DNA of 64,000 nt, taken from NCBI GenBank assembly GCA_024699855.1, contig JAMPIQ010000001.1:6758001-6822000 (forward strand), given 5' to 3'. A model generated the notes under the pieces. It searched no databases and was not told the DNA's origin. It was given only the letters and a program-made list of their open reading frames with translations. Source of the DNA: Aphelenchoides besseyi. Lineage: Eukaryota; Nematoda; Chromadorea; Rhabditida; Aphelenchoididae. How positions within the stretch are numbered: position 1 is the stretch's first letter; each line of letters starts with the position of its first letter. Positions 12,253-24,847 of this stretch are shown one piece after another. A program made the position numbers and the translations under genes.

Positions 12253-15200
12253 ATGTGCTCGATCGCCTTTTTACTCGCATGGTAAGTTGAAACCGCTAAA
12301 TCAAATTAAAAGTCATTGTGAGTACCTGGAGATCTGTTGGGGCGCGCGATTGTGCTCTAAAAACGGCGGCTGATGGTTCTTGTGTTGTTGATTGGTGATA
12401 ACAATCGTTTACTTTTTTCGCTGTTTGCTCTTGCTCTCGATGTTTTCGCTTGTCGCGCTATGAAAGCACAAAAACTCCCGATCTACTTGCCGTTGATCGT
12501 TCCACCGCGCACGGTAAACGACAAGCCCGAATAATGGGCGGCAGTCAATTGACTTTTTAGCATGAGCGTTCAACCATTTCACGACTATGCCTTTTCAACC
12601 GTCTGATTTGAATTAGAAGCGCGACAATTCAACCAATATTCTATGGTATTTGATTTCACTTTTTGTAGCACATCTTGGAGTAGCGGATCGCGACGTTCGA
12701 CTCGTAGAATGGCCAATTCACATGCCATTCCGTCGATTACGATCAGTAATTTAACACCACCAACGGGAACAAAACGATTGCCAAGTACGGACGATGGTCG
12801 ATTCTTCACCATTATCGATGAAACGAGCAAGGACTCCGATAGTTTCGATGAAACCGCTTCGTCTGATGACAACGACTCGGTTGACCAGAGTCATTTCTCA
12901 AGAAGTGGGTTTGTTTTCAAGATATGTGCTCGCACTCTTATCAGTCAGTAAGTGCGAGAATTGAAAGCGAAACTTCCCGACCCTTTTCGTTAGACACTTT
13001 AAATGAGTTTCTTTTACTAAATGAGCTTCATCGAGGTGCTTTTGAGATTTTTTCTAATTTAGTGGCATTCTGAACAAGTTTTCGAATTCAAAACTTGAAC
13101 GAGCGGGAGTTGACGAAAAACAAACAAAAAGATGAAAGTGATCTTTCACACTCGTCCCGCGATTCGTTCCGTTGCTTTCGAGACGATGTGATCGGTTCTC
13201 GGCGATTTTATTCTCGCGTTTGCTGGCTCGTAAAGTCGGAAACAAAGCGGATAAACAAATCGCTGGGCGCCCAAATTCCTCTCAAATTATTGCGTCCACT
13301 TAATCAACTCGGCTGTCTGATTGGCAATGGAATGCTTTTTATTCAGGTTGTTACATCAGCTCGGTTAGCTCGCCGCATATACCTCACATGAACTACTCGG
13401 CACAATCACCAAAATTCAATTTGTCTGCTTCACGTTTCAAGGTAAACAACCGTTAAACTATTCGTTTCCATTGTTCTCACGCTTCTTCTTCTCGTGTTTC
13501 AGATTGTGCCCGTTGAAACACACTACAAACGAGGTCGTTGGAGCGCTTATGATTTCTATTTGCCCGAATCAAAACAACATGTTTTGTCGGGCAACAACAC
13601 CAATCGAAGTAAGTCAACTCGTCTATATGATCTTCGACATTGAATCACACCAAATAAGAGTTCATTTCCGAAGCTTGTTGATTAAGTTCTTAATAATCTA
13701 AAAGGAAACCAACTAACGTCCAACTTTGCGCGTGTTCACGTTACGCAAACACACCATCTGATTTCTTCTCAATGTTTGCACCTTCCGCCAAGATCGTTCT
13801 TTTACTTCCGCTTCTCCAATAAAACACTTAAATTTTCAAATTCACAACGTCACATTTTGGACTCCCTCCAACCGAACGTTTTTACAACAATCTTTTACTT
13901 GTATATTGCAGCTTTGACACATCCGCAAACTCCTACGCATAACTCCGAATCAACGTTTCATTTGACTCCTCCACCAACGAAACGAGTTGCTCAACGTCCA
14001 TTTTCAACACGAACTGCTCCATTGGCAACACCCGAACCGATGTCCACTCATTCGTTGGCGTTCGAGTTTTCGGACGGGGATTCCGATCGAGAAAACTCAA
14101 TACCCACGAACGAAGTGAAGTTGATTGACCGAACCCTTTTACTTAGAGTTTTCAGAATCAATCGACTATGCGACGTATTGAAGTTCCAAATGCAACAAAC
14201 AGCGAAATGGAAGATCAAATAAAACATCTCGCGAATTTGCGTGAAAACTTACAACAAAGACCACGACTTACACCTCCTGAAATCTGTAAGTTTTGAATAA
14301 GCAAATATAGAAACAACGGTCGGTGAAGTGGTCTTTTTTTATCAGTTTGAGGGTGAATTTTAAGTCACGCTCATATTTCTTATCGTCAATCTAAACGATC
14401 AAAACAGTTCTTGGTTTCAATAACTTTTCCTTATTTAGACCCGTTGAGTGGTCGTATAACACCATCGGAGATGCTACATCAATACGGGTTGGAACGATCG
14501 TTAAGTGCTACGGCAACACCATTCGGGACTCCGGCATCCGATCGTGCAACACTTCTCGGCTCCGCTGGAATGTTAAACACTGGTAGAACAGTTGAGGGAA
14601 TCGAACCGTAAGTTGTTTTCATGATCTTTGGTATGCGCACTTGATTTTGTAACCCGAAACATTTCCGTTTTCGACCTCGACGATCTCATGACGTAATGAA
14701 ATTTTCGTTGATTGACGAAAAGAAGATTCTCACACTTTGTCGATGCATCTCTTTATGATTCACATGAAGAAACTGGGTACGAAGACGAAATAATTCGATT
14801 GAGATCAGAAGTTAATGAAATCGGCAGTTGAGCTCTCAATCTTTTCTTGGTTATCAAAACTGCAAGAGATCATTCTCCTTTCGACTAGAACTCAATTGGC
14901 AGCCAAATCCTACGATTTTGACGGCTCTAATTTGTTTTCCGAACGCTTTTTGTTTTGATTGTCATGAACGTTTGCCCATTGGACAACAATCGGACTCGTC
15001 AAAGAAGATCACGTATTACAATTAGGAGACGAACGTTCAATTGATTGGCGATTAACTAGTTAAAAATATAAACTGGGCGGAGATTTTTGGCCTCGTAATA
15101 CTCAGTTGGTATTACGTGCAGCGAGTTGCTTGTTTTTAAGGCGTCTACTACGTGTACAAAACGAGCCATACGACGAATCCTGTTGAGAAGATTGGCAAAC

Positions 15201-18200
15201 AGCCGCTCAGACTTTTTAGTGAAGTGTACGGTTGCGATTTCGAGCGAATTATTTGCGTGTCGTATTAGAGCGCACCGTGTGAGTTTCATAGTCTCCAAAA
15301 ACGTAAAGGCGTGTCTTCGTGTAGAAGCGAATTTACTTTTCATTTCGACCATTAAACCCAATTGACAGAAAAACTTGTCGACCTTATGGGACCATCGGAA
15401 CTGATGTTGAAAACTTTTCTTATTACCAACCCCGCTACGGCAACTCTTGCTTTTGTTCGACAAGACAGTACTTTGGATCCACAGCTAACTAACTTCTTTG
15501 ATTCGTGGTATGCGCCAAAAAGTCCGGAACAATGTCAATGGTCTGCTAAATGGGACGACGATAAGTAAGCGAAAGGTTTTTCTATCATTGTTCCATTTGT
15601 ATGCGTTTGTACGAGGCTCCTTCGGATATCTCGTTGCACGCATCAATGACTTCCGGCTGTCGGTTTCGTACAAAAAACCTCGGCGAGCACTGAGAGGCCA
15701 AGAAACAAGTAGGAAAATTCTTTCACTTTGACACGCGGTTGTCGTGAGAGACTCAAGTCGATTGGGCGCTGAGATACGAGAAACGGCCACAAGAACTTTT
15801 AGAAAATGCGCCGTTCCACTTTGTTCGTTTTTCGCTTCTTGTTTTTGTGAATTTCACACACGACAACTTTCGATTTTGACACGCGAAGCATGTTGTCGAA
15901 GAGCCCGCTGAGTAACACGGACAGTCGACTCGTTTGGTTGAATCTATTGAGCCCCAGGTAATGCATCACTCAGAGCAAACGATCAGCGAGCGCACGCGAA
16001 ACTGAGCTTTTGGCAGTTCGATCGATCTCGTTGGGCGGCGTTCTCAACGTTTAGTCCCGCCACTTCATTGCCCCGCATGTTCTCCGTAAAAGGAAAACCC
16101 ACGAGCAATAAAAATGGAAACCTAACGGTCTATTTGTGATTTTCGTTCCGACAGCCACGCGTCCCCAAAATACGTCGCAAATTTCCGGAACGGCGACCGT
16201 TCCGAACGGATCGCCGTCTCCTCAACAAATTCCAACATCAGCGATGTCCGCACAACTGCGGGCTCCGTTGAATGTTCGTCGTCGACACTCCTTGAATCCG
16301 GAATCCCTTCGGATCTCTCCGTTGGTTACAAACTCCAGTGGTAGTCCAACAGCTCGAGCCGTTCTCACACGTAATCGACGTTCGTTTGTTTTCAGCTCCT
16401 CCGGCATTGTAAGCGGCTCATCAGCGGGAAATGCTGTCGGTCACCCGCTTAATGGGACGCCCATCGTCGCTATTGACTGTAAGTTTAAGAGATGATTGAT
16501 GAGTAAATAATCGAGAAATGTTTTAGCAAAAATCGAACAAGCAATGGTAAGTGTTTTCATTTTTCTGGCGGGTAATTTGTTTGTCGATTTAATTTTACAA
16601 TTGACACTTGAGTGAAGAAGTGAAATTCATCTAATTAACGAATGGGTAAACGCGCGTTTAAACGAACTCATGTGTAATGTCCTACTCGAACAATGGGCGG
16701 CGTTTTGTTGGGTTTGAAGACGGTGCAAAATGTCGAAAAGTTTTTGTTGTGTCAATAGTGAGCACGAAAAGATAGTCACGAGTTACGGCGACTAACCTTT
16801 GGTCGGTCGTGAAGAATTGCAGAGTACTTCGGTGTCTACGGAAGTTGATGTAAACGTTACAGTACAGCGGAACGTCCACCTGTCATTTCAACTTAGCAGT
16901 CGGCCATTCACATTTGGGGCATCCGTCGATGAATTCGATGACGGAAGAGATTGCGAAATTGATGGGGTTGCGAAAGCAGCGATTGTTTCCAAGAGTTTAT
17001 TCTTTTAATACAATAGAGTAAACAGAATTCGCACGGCACTACACAGCATTCAAACACAAAAACATCATAAATCTTTTTATTGGGATCACCGCGAACATCA
17101 AACAGAAATCACGGCCGACGAACGACCTTTGGCTTGTTTTCACTTTAAACACCGTAACCGTTCAAATTGATTACATGCCATAAATCAGCCGGACGAACTT
17201 TATGTTCTTCGACGTTTATTGTTGACCGGTTCTCGAGTTTAAGGCCTCACCCATTTCTCTCAAGGGTTAATCGAACAACACGTCAAAGTTTTTGGTTTAC
17301 TTCTCTAGTCGTTAATCATCACTTTGATTCGATTAGTGTAAATTTCGAAATCGGGAATGATGAGAGATTGATGACGACGAGAATCATGTTTTTGCAAATC
17401 CACGCGCTCTTCGAAATTCACGAAAACACAACCGTTTACACTGCCGATTGGACCATTGATCGGAATAACCTGTTAATCGAAAAGCACATGCCCTTTTGTT
17501 TTTGTAAACAAACATTTCTACGGTACTCTTCGAGTTTGCACGTTTAGAAATGTCGATTATCTAAGACTTCCGGAAACTATTTTCTGCACATCAACCTTGT
17601 GATTCTCTTCATCTGTTGAATTGCAACGAACAGCAAGTATTGTACGGTTGTAAAGCTCCATTGACTGACCATGTGCTGTAGTGTTCAACTGCACAATTTT
17701 TTGGGGTTACCCTTCGGTTATGATCATAATCGCAGTCTCCGCCCATTTCCTTTGACGTACAATACCAGTGACTTTGTTGTTTTGTGTTTGAGGTTAACGC
17801 ACTACATACACAAAATTTCAAATAACGCCCAAATTGTGTGTATTCGTCTTGGGGGGTGGAGAGAAGAATCTTCTATGCCATAAGAAGCAAGGACGTGGCA
17901 GTTCAGAACATTAAAAGTTTGAATTCTGTTCCTCCAAGCATCAGTTGATCAGAAAGTTAAAAGCTCAGATCCTTACGTCTTGATATTAATAGCGAAATGT
18001 GGAACTCTTCGACTGATTTCGGCAATCATTTTGCGGTAAATTAATTTTCGGGTCGAATTCTCTAATTCCAATCAAAGAATATTTTCGATTAAACGAATCG
18101 ATTTTAGGACCTTGTGAAGACCCATCTCATGTTTGCGGTACGAGAGGAAGTTGAGCATTTGAGATCACGAATTATGGAACTTGAAACAACGGTTAGTTCA

Positions 18201-18353
18201 GAGATCAAGCCGATCATAAACGAGTTTACTTTGAAGGTTGTGCATTTGGAGGCGGAGAATTCGATTCTTCGTGAGCACGTACCCTCAAATGTTATACAAT
18301 CTCTTTCGCTACAAACCAATTCAACACAATCAGGCACCACAACAATGTCCTAA
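12253..18353 (+). CDS. TSC22-domain / bunched transcription regulator, long form
   Basis: TSC22-family leucine-zipper protein, known in other animals to control growth and stress responses. Exons: 12253-12281, 12669-12904, 13347-13441, 13503-13608, 13912-14114, 14156-14285, 16155-16478, 16527-16546, 18108-18353. The sum is 1,389 nt, or 462 residues. Two family hallmarks are visible. The long-isoform motif is SASRFKIVPVETHYKRGRW (exons at 13.4-13.5 kb). The TSC box begins DSKIEQAMDLVKTHLM and continues AVREEVEHLRSRIMELE (last three exons). Acidic Asp/Ser-rich and Ser/Thr/Pro-rich linkers lie between. The first coding exon and the GTGGGT donor at 12905 were chosen because they keep the frame, so they are less certain. 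Exons 13912-14285 can also be skipped without changing frame. Confidence 0.85.
14439..14831 (+). CDS. Alternative 3' exons of TSC22 lacking the TSC box
   Basis: Two exons (14439-14607 and 14726-14831) read on in frame from the exon ending at 14285 and stop at 14829-14831. A transcript using them would give a 357-residue protein that never reaches the TSC box. The first exon is rich in Ser, Thr and Pro (TPSEMLHQYGLERSLSATAT); the second ends in a short acidic helix. The acceptor of the second exon (AAAAGAAG) has no pyrimidine tract, which weakens this model. The alternative is that the first exon leads to an exon I have not found. Confidence 0.4.
15369..15565 (+). other. Orphan exon candidate inside TSC22
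   Basis: An open stretch flanked by an acceptor (TTGACAG) and a consensus donor (GTAAGC). It reads as protein-like sequence (ATATLAFVRQDSTLDPQLTN, then FFDSWYAPKSPEQC). It enters in phase 1 and leaves in phase 2, which does not fit the TSC22 exons on either side, and no other gene nearby takes it. It may belong to an alternative first exon, or be chance. Confidence 0.25.
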
Positions 18354-18658
18354 AGTACAAAAACCCGTCTCGTAGCTCGCAGAGACAACCGGTGATCCGC
18401 AGCTCCGAGTTAAACACACGTTTCATATCAGAATAATTTCGTTGTTTCTTTCTCTTACCTCCGATGTACATATATAGTCAACAAAGGAGCAGTGGATTGA
18501 CGTTATAGTTTCTTTTAAGTTAGTCGCACTTTGTACTAAAAGGCCACAGATGATCACATTTCGGGTGCACAGATTTGCATTGATTTTAGTTAATCGGGTG
18601 TTAACTCTTGTTTACTAATGTGTAGATACGTTTTTCTGTTGTTCAACAAAAGCATATG

Positions 18659-18664
18659 AATAAA
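18659..18664 (+). promoter_or_regulatory. Poly(A) signal of TSC22
   Basis: An AATAAA hexamer 305 bases after the TSC22 stop codon, the first such hexamer downstream of it. Confidence 0.55.
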
Positions 18665-19209
18665 ATTGCAATAACATTGATCGGTTAGAAACAAAAGATG
18701 TACGTACAAATCGAGAAATTGGGGCAAATTAGTCGTCGGATGTCTTCGCGGAATGGCGAGATGAACTCAACACAACGACGAACAAATTGCATAATTGAAG
18801 TTTTAAAACCGGAAACTTGCGGTAATTGCTGATTCTTGTGAAGTTGTTTCGTCAAATTCTTGGAACCGATTAGATCAGACGATTGATTTGATTAGCCAAC
18901 TGATCACTAAACTCGCGAACTAAGTTCGAAATAAGTTCATGACGATTATCATAACCGAACTAGTTGTTGTTAAATTCACTACCCAACATGTTCAATCAAT
19001 GTGACAAATAAACTTTGTGTTTTCAACTGACACCTGTACGACAAGAAATTCCCTAGTTAAGAGCAATCGACTCTCACGCAGAAGAACAGAACGCCAAGAA
19101 CATTTTCGGGCCTCGTTTCCTACTCACTCCAGCTTTTGAGTTTTGTTGCTTTTCGTTCGAATTTCTATTTTGTTTCGGTTTGATTCAAACTGTTTTTAGG
19201 TTTATCGCA
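18665..19209. other. Intergenic region and RPL23A promoter; no gene seen
   Basis: About 545 bases between the TSC22 poly(A) signal and RPL23A. Pyrimidine-rich tracts and a TTTTTAG acceptor ending at 19199 lie just before the RPL23A ATG. The acceptor would suit either a 5'-UTR intron or spliced-leader addition. Confidence 0.5.
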
Positions 19210-19799
19210 ATGGCTTCAACTAAGAAACCCGCCGGAAAGGCCCAACCAAAAACCGCCAAAAAAGCGGCCGCAACAAAACCCGGTAAGTGGACTTGTTTGG
19301 ATTTTATGTTGGATGTGTGATTTTAGCTGATGGAAAGGTCGACAAGGCGTTGAAGGCAAAGAAAAATGTTGTCAAGGGAGTGCACACCAAGAAGATCAAG
19401 AAAGTTCGCACCACTCCGACCTTCCGCCGTCCTCTTACCTTGTTGCACAAGAAGAGTCCGAAGTATCCGCGCAAATCGTTGCCGGCACGAAACAAGTTGG
19501 ATGCCTACGGAATCGTCAAACGTCCGTTGACTACCGAGTCGGCCATGAAGAAGATCGAAGACAACAACACTTTGGTTTTCATCGTCGACGTTCAATCGAA
19601 CAAACGCCAAATCAAGGCCGCCGTTCACAAGTTGTACAACATTGATGCTCAAAAGGTAATTTCTATTTACTTCGATTCTATTGCCTTTGTGTCTTAGGTG
19701 AACACATTGATTACTCCGCATCACACGAAGAAAGCGTTCATTCGATTGAGCGCCGAGTTCGACGCTCTCGATGTTGCCAACAAGATCGGTATCATCTAA
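19210..19799 (+). CDS. rpl-23A: 60S ribosomal protein L23a (uL23)
   Basis: Structural protein of the large cytosolic ribosomal subunit. It binds 23S/28S-type rRNA near the peptide exit tunnel. Three exons (19210-19282, 19327-19655, 19698-19799) sum to 504 nt, or 167 residues. The N-terminus is the Lys/Ala-rich eukaryotic extension. The conserved core includes [19 protein letters not shown], the block around [20 protein letters not shown], and the C-terminus [11 protein letters not shown]. Codon choice is visibly more biased than in the neighbours, as expected for a highly expressed gene. A splice acceptor 10 bases before the ATG suggests trans-splicing. It converges on the METTL25-like gene, 61 bp away. 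Confidence 0.97.
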
Positions 19800-19860
19800 T
19801 TCAATGGACAAACTTTGTTTTTGATTGTTGTTCTTGGACCGTTATAAAGATTTTGTTAAT

Positions 19861-21474
19861 TTAACTTCTCTTCATTGCAATCAAAGCCAAATTTCGTGGG
19901 GACAGAAAGGAATCGAAAAGTGGAATTAAGAATACACGATTCTCCATTTCTTCGAGGAACGTTTTGCGATCCACAAGAATCAACGATTCGATGACTGGAG
20001 CAACCATTTGTCGTAACGCGTAAAATAGTAGCACGCGATACTTCGATTCGGAAATCATTTGTTCAATCTTTTTGCGAACTAATTTGTTTGTTTCCTGAAA
20101 TGAAGCTGCTGTTTGAATTCGAAAGAAGAATTTTCTCACTAATCTCTCGATTAGCTTCTGTTGTTTGGGTCGATCGGCAGTCGTTAGTTTCGCATAAGAC
20201 CAAAAGTCCATCTGAGTGGCGTGTTTCACGGAACGCATTCGTTGATGCCGAGCTGATGGATCAATAACACGTTCTTTTGTATCGTCGTAGAGCCCAAGCA
20301 ACAACCATTCCAACGCTGCTCGATACGGATTTACAAACAAGACATCGTCATCCTGTAAAATCTTTAGAAAGTCATAGAAACAAACAAACTTTTGTTGATT
20401 GTTTTAAGCGATCCAAAAAACGTTCGTTGTCACTGCAGGCCAACTCCCGACTCGCATAAGTGAGTCGAACGTCGGCATATTGGTTGCTCATCGGAAATCC
20501 AGAATAAAAAGTGGAAGCAAGTTCAGTGAAGTCAGCAGAAGTCTTATCATGTCCACCATTCAAATTGTGATAACAACAACCGAAATTTATAAGCGACTTC
20601 ACGTTCGAATTTGAGACAAAGCTACGAATCATGAGCGGCGAAAGATCCCCACATGTGTGAAGACCAATTAGCATTGAGTTAACATTCGTTTTGTTGCCAA
20701 TTTGTTCGTGTTTGTTAATGAAAGCAGCACGTCGATTCGGAACCTGCAATGCGGAACCTTTGTGTTTGGCTGCTTTCTGAGTTTCGACATCCAAGTTAAG
20801 TGCTTTTCTCACGTACTGAAATACGTTTATTACCAACAAAGTAGTTGATGTTAACATACCTGTTCATTTCCTTCAATTGTTTGAATCGGAATTGCCAAAT
20901 GAATTGAGAGAATACGCGAAAGATGTCCGATTCCAGCGCCAATATCTACGATCTCATCGATGTGCATTCCTTGTTGTTTGCACAGTTCGGTAAGTAAAAT
21001 GACCAGTTCGTTGACACGTTCTATTTCATGTAGTTTTTTCTTTTTGATACCTTTGATTATCCATTTCTGCGAGTTCTGTAAGCGATCGAACTGGGGATAA
21101 GGAACAGAATTCTGGAATTTTCAATTTGACTTTCTATGTAAAACTATTACCTTCAATCCCAAAATCCGTGTTATGTCTTCGGGCAATGGAATTGATTTGT
21201 GTTGAGGAAGAGCATGAACTTTGATTGCAATCTTTAACGAGACCAACAATAATGGAGGAACTTCACTTGTTGGACAAAGACGCGAAGAGTTACGGTTGAG
21301 TAATCCTTCCACCACATCTACAATAGTTTTGGTATTCGGCGCAGAAGCGATTAAATGGTTGAAATATGAGCGAATTGATGTCGGAAGATTAGTCCAATGA
21401 TCTTCGACGAAGTAGTCACTCATGTACACATCGCCAAAACGTTGTATTTCTTTTGTTAGTTGAGCTAATGACAT
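19861..21474 (-). CDS. METTL25/METTL25B (RRNAD1)-like methyltransferase
   Basis: Predicted SAM-dependent methyltransferase of the METTL25 family, whose members modify ribosomal RNA or protein targets that are still poorly defined. Four main exons start at 21474. The SAM-binding glycine loop VDIGAGIGHLSRILS lies in the second exon, preceded by a Lys-rich helix. The third exon has the family signature LIGLHTCGDLSPLMIRSF followed by FGCCYHNL. The last exon, from about 20353 to the stop at 19861, is helical and basic. I estimate about 500 residues, in the usual range for the family. It lies 131 bp downstream of the Gemin7-like gene on the same strand, a distance compatible with a shared operon. 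Confidence 0.9.
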
Positions 21475-21605
21475 AGACTTTGAACGCGGTAAATGGCTAG
21501 TAATATGCTTGACAAGTAATTTGTTGAGTAAAAATCATAAGATCGCGAAACCAATGAATTATTTATAACATTTATTGCTTTGTACAAAAAAAACTGTAAG
21601 AATAC

Positions 21606-21954
21606 TCAGTTAGCTTTGGAGATCGTTGTTGTTACAGCCACGGTATCGTTACTTCTGAAAGTACGTTGACTCAAAAACAAACAAGCTCACTAACCTCAAA
21701 ACGGCATTGTCAAGCACAACCCCAGTTGGTGTTTTCATTTTTTCCATCAGAAAGTGCTCTCCAGTTTTCTGCATTGCCAGAAACTTTCCTTTCACAGCGA
21801 CTCGATCATACATTCGAATGTCAACCTGAAAATTAATTTAGAGCAAAAAAGGACTACAACTGACCGGTTTTTGGTAGAAAAATTTGATCGTTTTTAAGTA
21901 TCGTTCACGCAGATTGGCGTTAATTTGTTGCTCTTCAGCAGTTAAGGGATCCAT
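21606..21954 (-). CDS. Gemin7-like Sm-fold protein of the SMN complex
   Basis: Gemin7 is a small Sm-like subunit of the SMN complex, which loads Sm rings onto spliceosomal snRNAs. Three exons (21954-21865, 21825-21695, 21654-21606) sum to 270 nt, or 89 residues. The Gemin7 pattern is clear: LRERYLKTIKFFYQKPVDIR, then a Sm1-like block (YDRVAVKGKFLAMQKTG) and a Sm2-like block (MKTPTGVVLDNAVLRSNDTV). The N-terminal extension present in the vertebrate protein is almost absent. It sits between the neuroligin-like gene and METTL25 on the same strand, with gaps of 169 and 131 bp. Confidence 0.85.
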
Positions 21955-22123
21955 TTGTAACCGTAAAGAAGTGCCGATAAGTTTTACTTTAAAGATTACA
22001 TCAAAATGCCAGTCCTTTTCAAATAGAACTTTCTAGTCGAAAGCTCACAACAAACCATCTCATCGGTAAGATTATACGATTAGTTTATTTGAGATCAATC
22101 AGCAACATTAGGCACGACATTGT

Positions 22124-24847
22124 TTACAAACTTGATATTCTTTGCATGTTGACGTGTTGTGGAGTTGGCGGATAATCCGACTGTCGAGTAACCAAAATCC
22201 GACGATCTATCGTACCGTCGTATTTCTTGCGATCGAAAAGCCGATAACCGAATGAAAGACACAGAACGAGTAGAAGAATAAGAGCAAGCACGAGACACGA
22301 AACCACAATTTTGAATGTCACCAGTTCGCGTCTTGTACTCACTTCCGACGGTGGAAATGTTGTTGTCATGTAATTGACAAGTGATGGAATGTAGTGATTC
22401 CAAAACGCCACTTCTTCGTATCGATAATCTCGTGAGATTGTGCCCAACGAATTCAAAGACGTAAACTCTGTGTAAGTGAAATTCAAATACCAATGAGCTC
22501 GCGGTTCATACGCAGGCCATAAACCTGCACGAGGTAAATTTGGATCACTAAGACAGCCGAACGTCACTAATCAAAAATTGTGTTTGAAACTCACGAATAT
22601 TTGATGAATTGACGAAACATTGTAGAGAACAATTGGCTTGCGTTGCGATCAACCATGTACCAGGTAACGTTTTTGAAGTGCTGCGGTAAAAGATGTCGTG
22701 GCATAAATGGAAAGCCGAACAAAAGATACAAATCGCATTCATGGCAAGTACCCATCCAAGTCGGAAATACTCGCTCAGCAGGATCGAACGTATTTTGTCG
22801 ACTAGCTGAGAAGTTGTACGTATTAACGTAGAAGAACGTCCGAGATCCCGTTAGCGAATGCAAATAAGCTGATTGATCGATTGGTGCGGTATAATAGGCG
22901 TCAGTTACAAGCTAAAAATGAACATCATAAAAGTTGACCGTAAAATAAGCACCTGAATAAATTTATCACGAATCTTCCAAACATCCGATGGATCGGGCCA
23001 ATAAGTGTAATAGGCTTCAATTGCTTCAATAATTGCTTCGCGGTTCATTGTGTAGTTATGACGAAAAGCGTATTCAATTACGAAACTGTGCAAATAAGCT
23101 CGATCTACTTCGAGAAAGTTTGTGAATTCTCCTAATGTCCGATCCTCAAGAATGACTTCCGATCCATCATGCAAATTAAGCCCGGTAAGATAGGGAACTG
23201 AAGAATAAATGTTGGCACCACCCACTGGCACTTGATTCAACAGATACAACGGATGTGCAGGCAAATCACGGCCATCAACGGTTGGAAGGAACAAATAGCG
23301 ATTATATTCAATCTTAAAAACATAGCAATTAAGTGCTATATCAACAACATACCGGAATGTTCGGTTGGTTTGTTTTCGAAATTGCTTGAATTATATCGTT
23401 GGCTGATCGTGTGAGAATGCAATTCCAGACGTGTTGAGCCACCGCTTGTGTGCATCCAAGATAACGTCCCAACTTCAAAGTGTTGTTAAAAGCAACTAAA
23501 TTGATATCACAGTAAACATAATATTGAGCTTCTTAATTACGAGCTGGTTTTCCAATTGTCGAATGATACGACACCTCTGCGCCGGACATTGCAGCAACGC
23601 TTCGAAACAAATCTACGAATTTTCAAATGTACTTTATGTCTTATGAACTAACTTTTAGAGTACGGTGACAACCTAAAAACAGATGCGTAGTTCTCATATA
23701 AATTTTCGACTTACATGTGTATTCCAGCGCTAACAGCTCCAGCATCATGACCCACAATTGTAACTTGCTGTGGATCACCACCAAAAGCTGCGATATGTTG
23801 TTGGATCTTAAAATTTTTATCGTCAAATAAAACGTTCAAATTACCCAAGTTAACGCGCAACGTTGATCTTGTATTCCGTAGTTTCCACTTTCTGTATCGC
23901 CCAAACTCATGAAGCCTAAAAAACTGACCATCAAGCAATCATTCAAGTTTAACAAACCAAAAGGTCCAAGTCGATAGTTAATGGTGACAACAACAATGCC
24001 TCTTGAAGCTAAAACATGACCGGGCCATTCATTTCCTACAAAATTCATGGAACTTCATAAAAGACGATAAGTTTCTACCTGATCCCGTTTGGAAGTTGCC
24101 TCCGTGAAAACTGTAATTTACATTAACAAACTCGAGGATGTTAGATAACTCACAAAGCAATCACTGGATAATTTCGACTCGAAGTTTTGGATGCCTAAAT
24201 GGAATCATAATATGATGGTGGACGGCAACTTACATCCGGAGTAAAAATATTAAGATAAAGACAATCCTCGCTTACACGAAACGGATAAGGATCATTGATA
24301 AACAAAGAAGGTCGAGCTTCGACTTCTTGCGAACAAGAGGCACCATATTCGAAAGCCAAAAACGGGCCATCGCCGGGCAATTGGTTCATCAATTGCGGTG
24401 ACTAAAAGGTGAAGAAATAAACGGTTGTTAATTTAAATTGATCACTTTAAATCTTCTTGTTGTCACCGGTGGTTCTGCATACGGTAAGCCGAGAAACGAG
24501 TAAACAGTAAGGTTGTTAAATGGCGGAACGGGATTTGGATCAAAATGCGTGTCCGTGTATCGCAACTGCTCCAATGGGTCGTGATCTATGAGCCATGGAA
24601 CGTTTTCAATCAAATGTCTACGTCCAATAACTACTCCAATTGACATTCTAACCACAACTTCATTTTCAGATGTACCCTAAAGTAATTTACAAATATAAAA
24701 ACGACCAATCTTATTTACCATTCCCGGCTTTCTTGTTGTACTTGTGCCAAACGGATTCCACAAATCAATCGGACGTCTAGCTTCGTTAAACTGTGCATTT
24801 GAATGCAGAATGTGAAGTACAATTATTAACACGACCGTCGGAAACAT
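22124..24847 (-). CDS. Neuroligin/gliotactin-type adhesion protein, inactive esterase fold
   Basis: Cell-surface adhesion protein built on a cholinesterase-like fold. The start at 24847 gives a signal peptide (MFPTVVLIIVLHILHSNA). Family blocks follow: YSFLGLPYAEPP, SEDCLYLNIFTPD, the GGNFQTGSG region and VVVTINYRLGPFGLLN. The nucleophile elbow reads GHDAGA, so the catalytic Ser of GESAGA is replaced by Asp and the protein should not be an active esterase. A single transmembrane helix near the C-terminus (IVVSCLVLALILLLVLCLSF) leaves a cytoplasmic tail of about 40 residues. There are about a dozen exons and an estimated 700 residues. Neuroligin, gliotactin and glutactin are all possible assignments; synaptic or junctional function is inferred from the family. 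Confidence 0.85.

Noticed and set aside
13095..13391. 98-codon plus-strand frame inside TSC22
   Set aside because: The phase-consistent TSC22 exon (13347-13441) uses another frame, and the rest lies in an intron.
15056..15463. 135-codon minus-strand frame
   Set aside because: It has a non-ATG start and no domain, and overlaps a better exon candidate on the plus strand.
22095..22493. Alternative C-terminal frame of the neuroligin-like gene
   Set aside because: The other frame contains the transmembrane helix and a continuous family-like ectodomain end.
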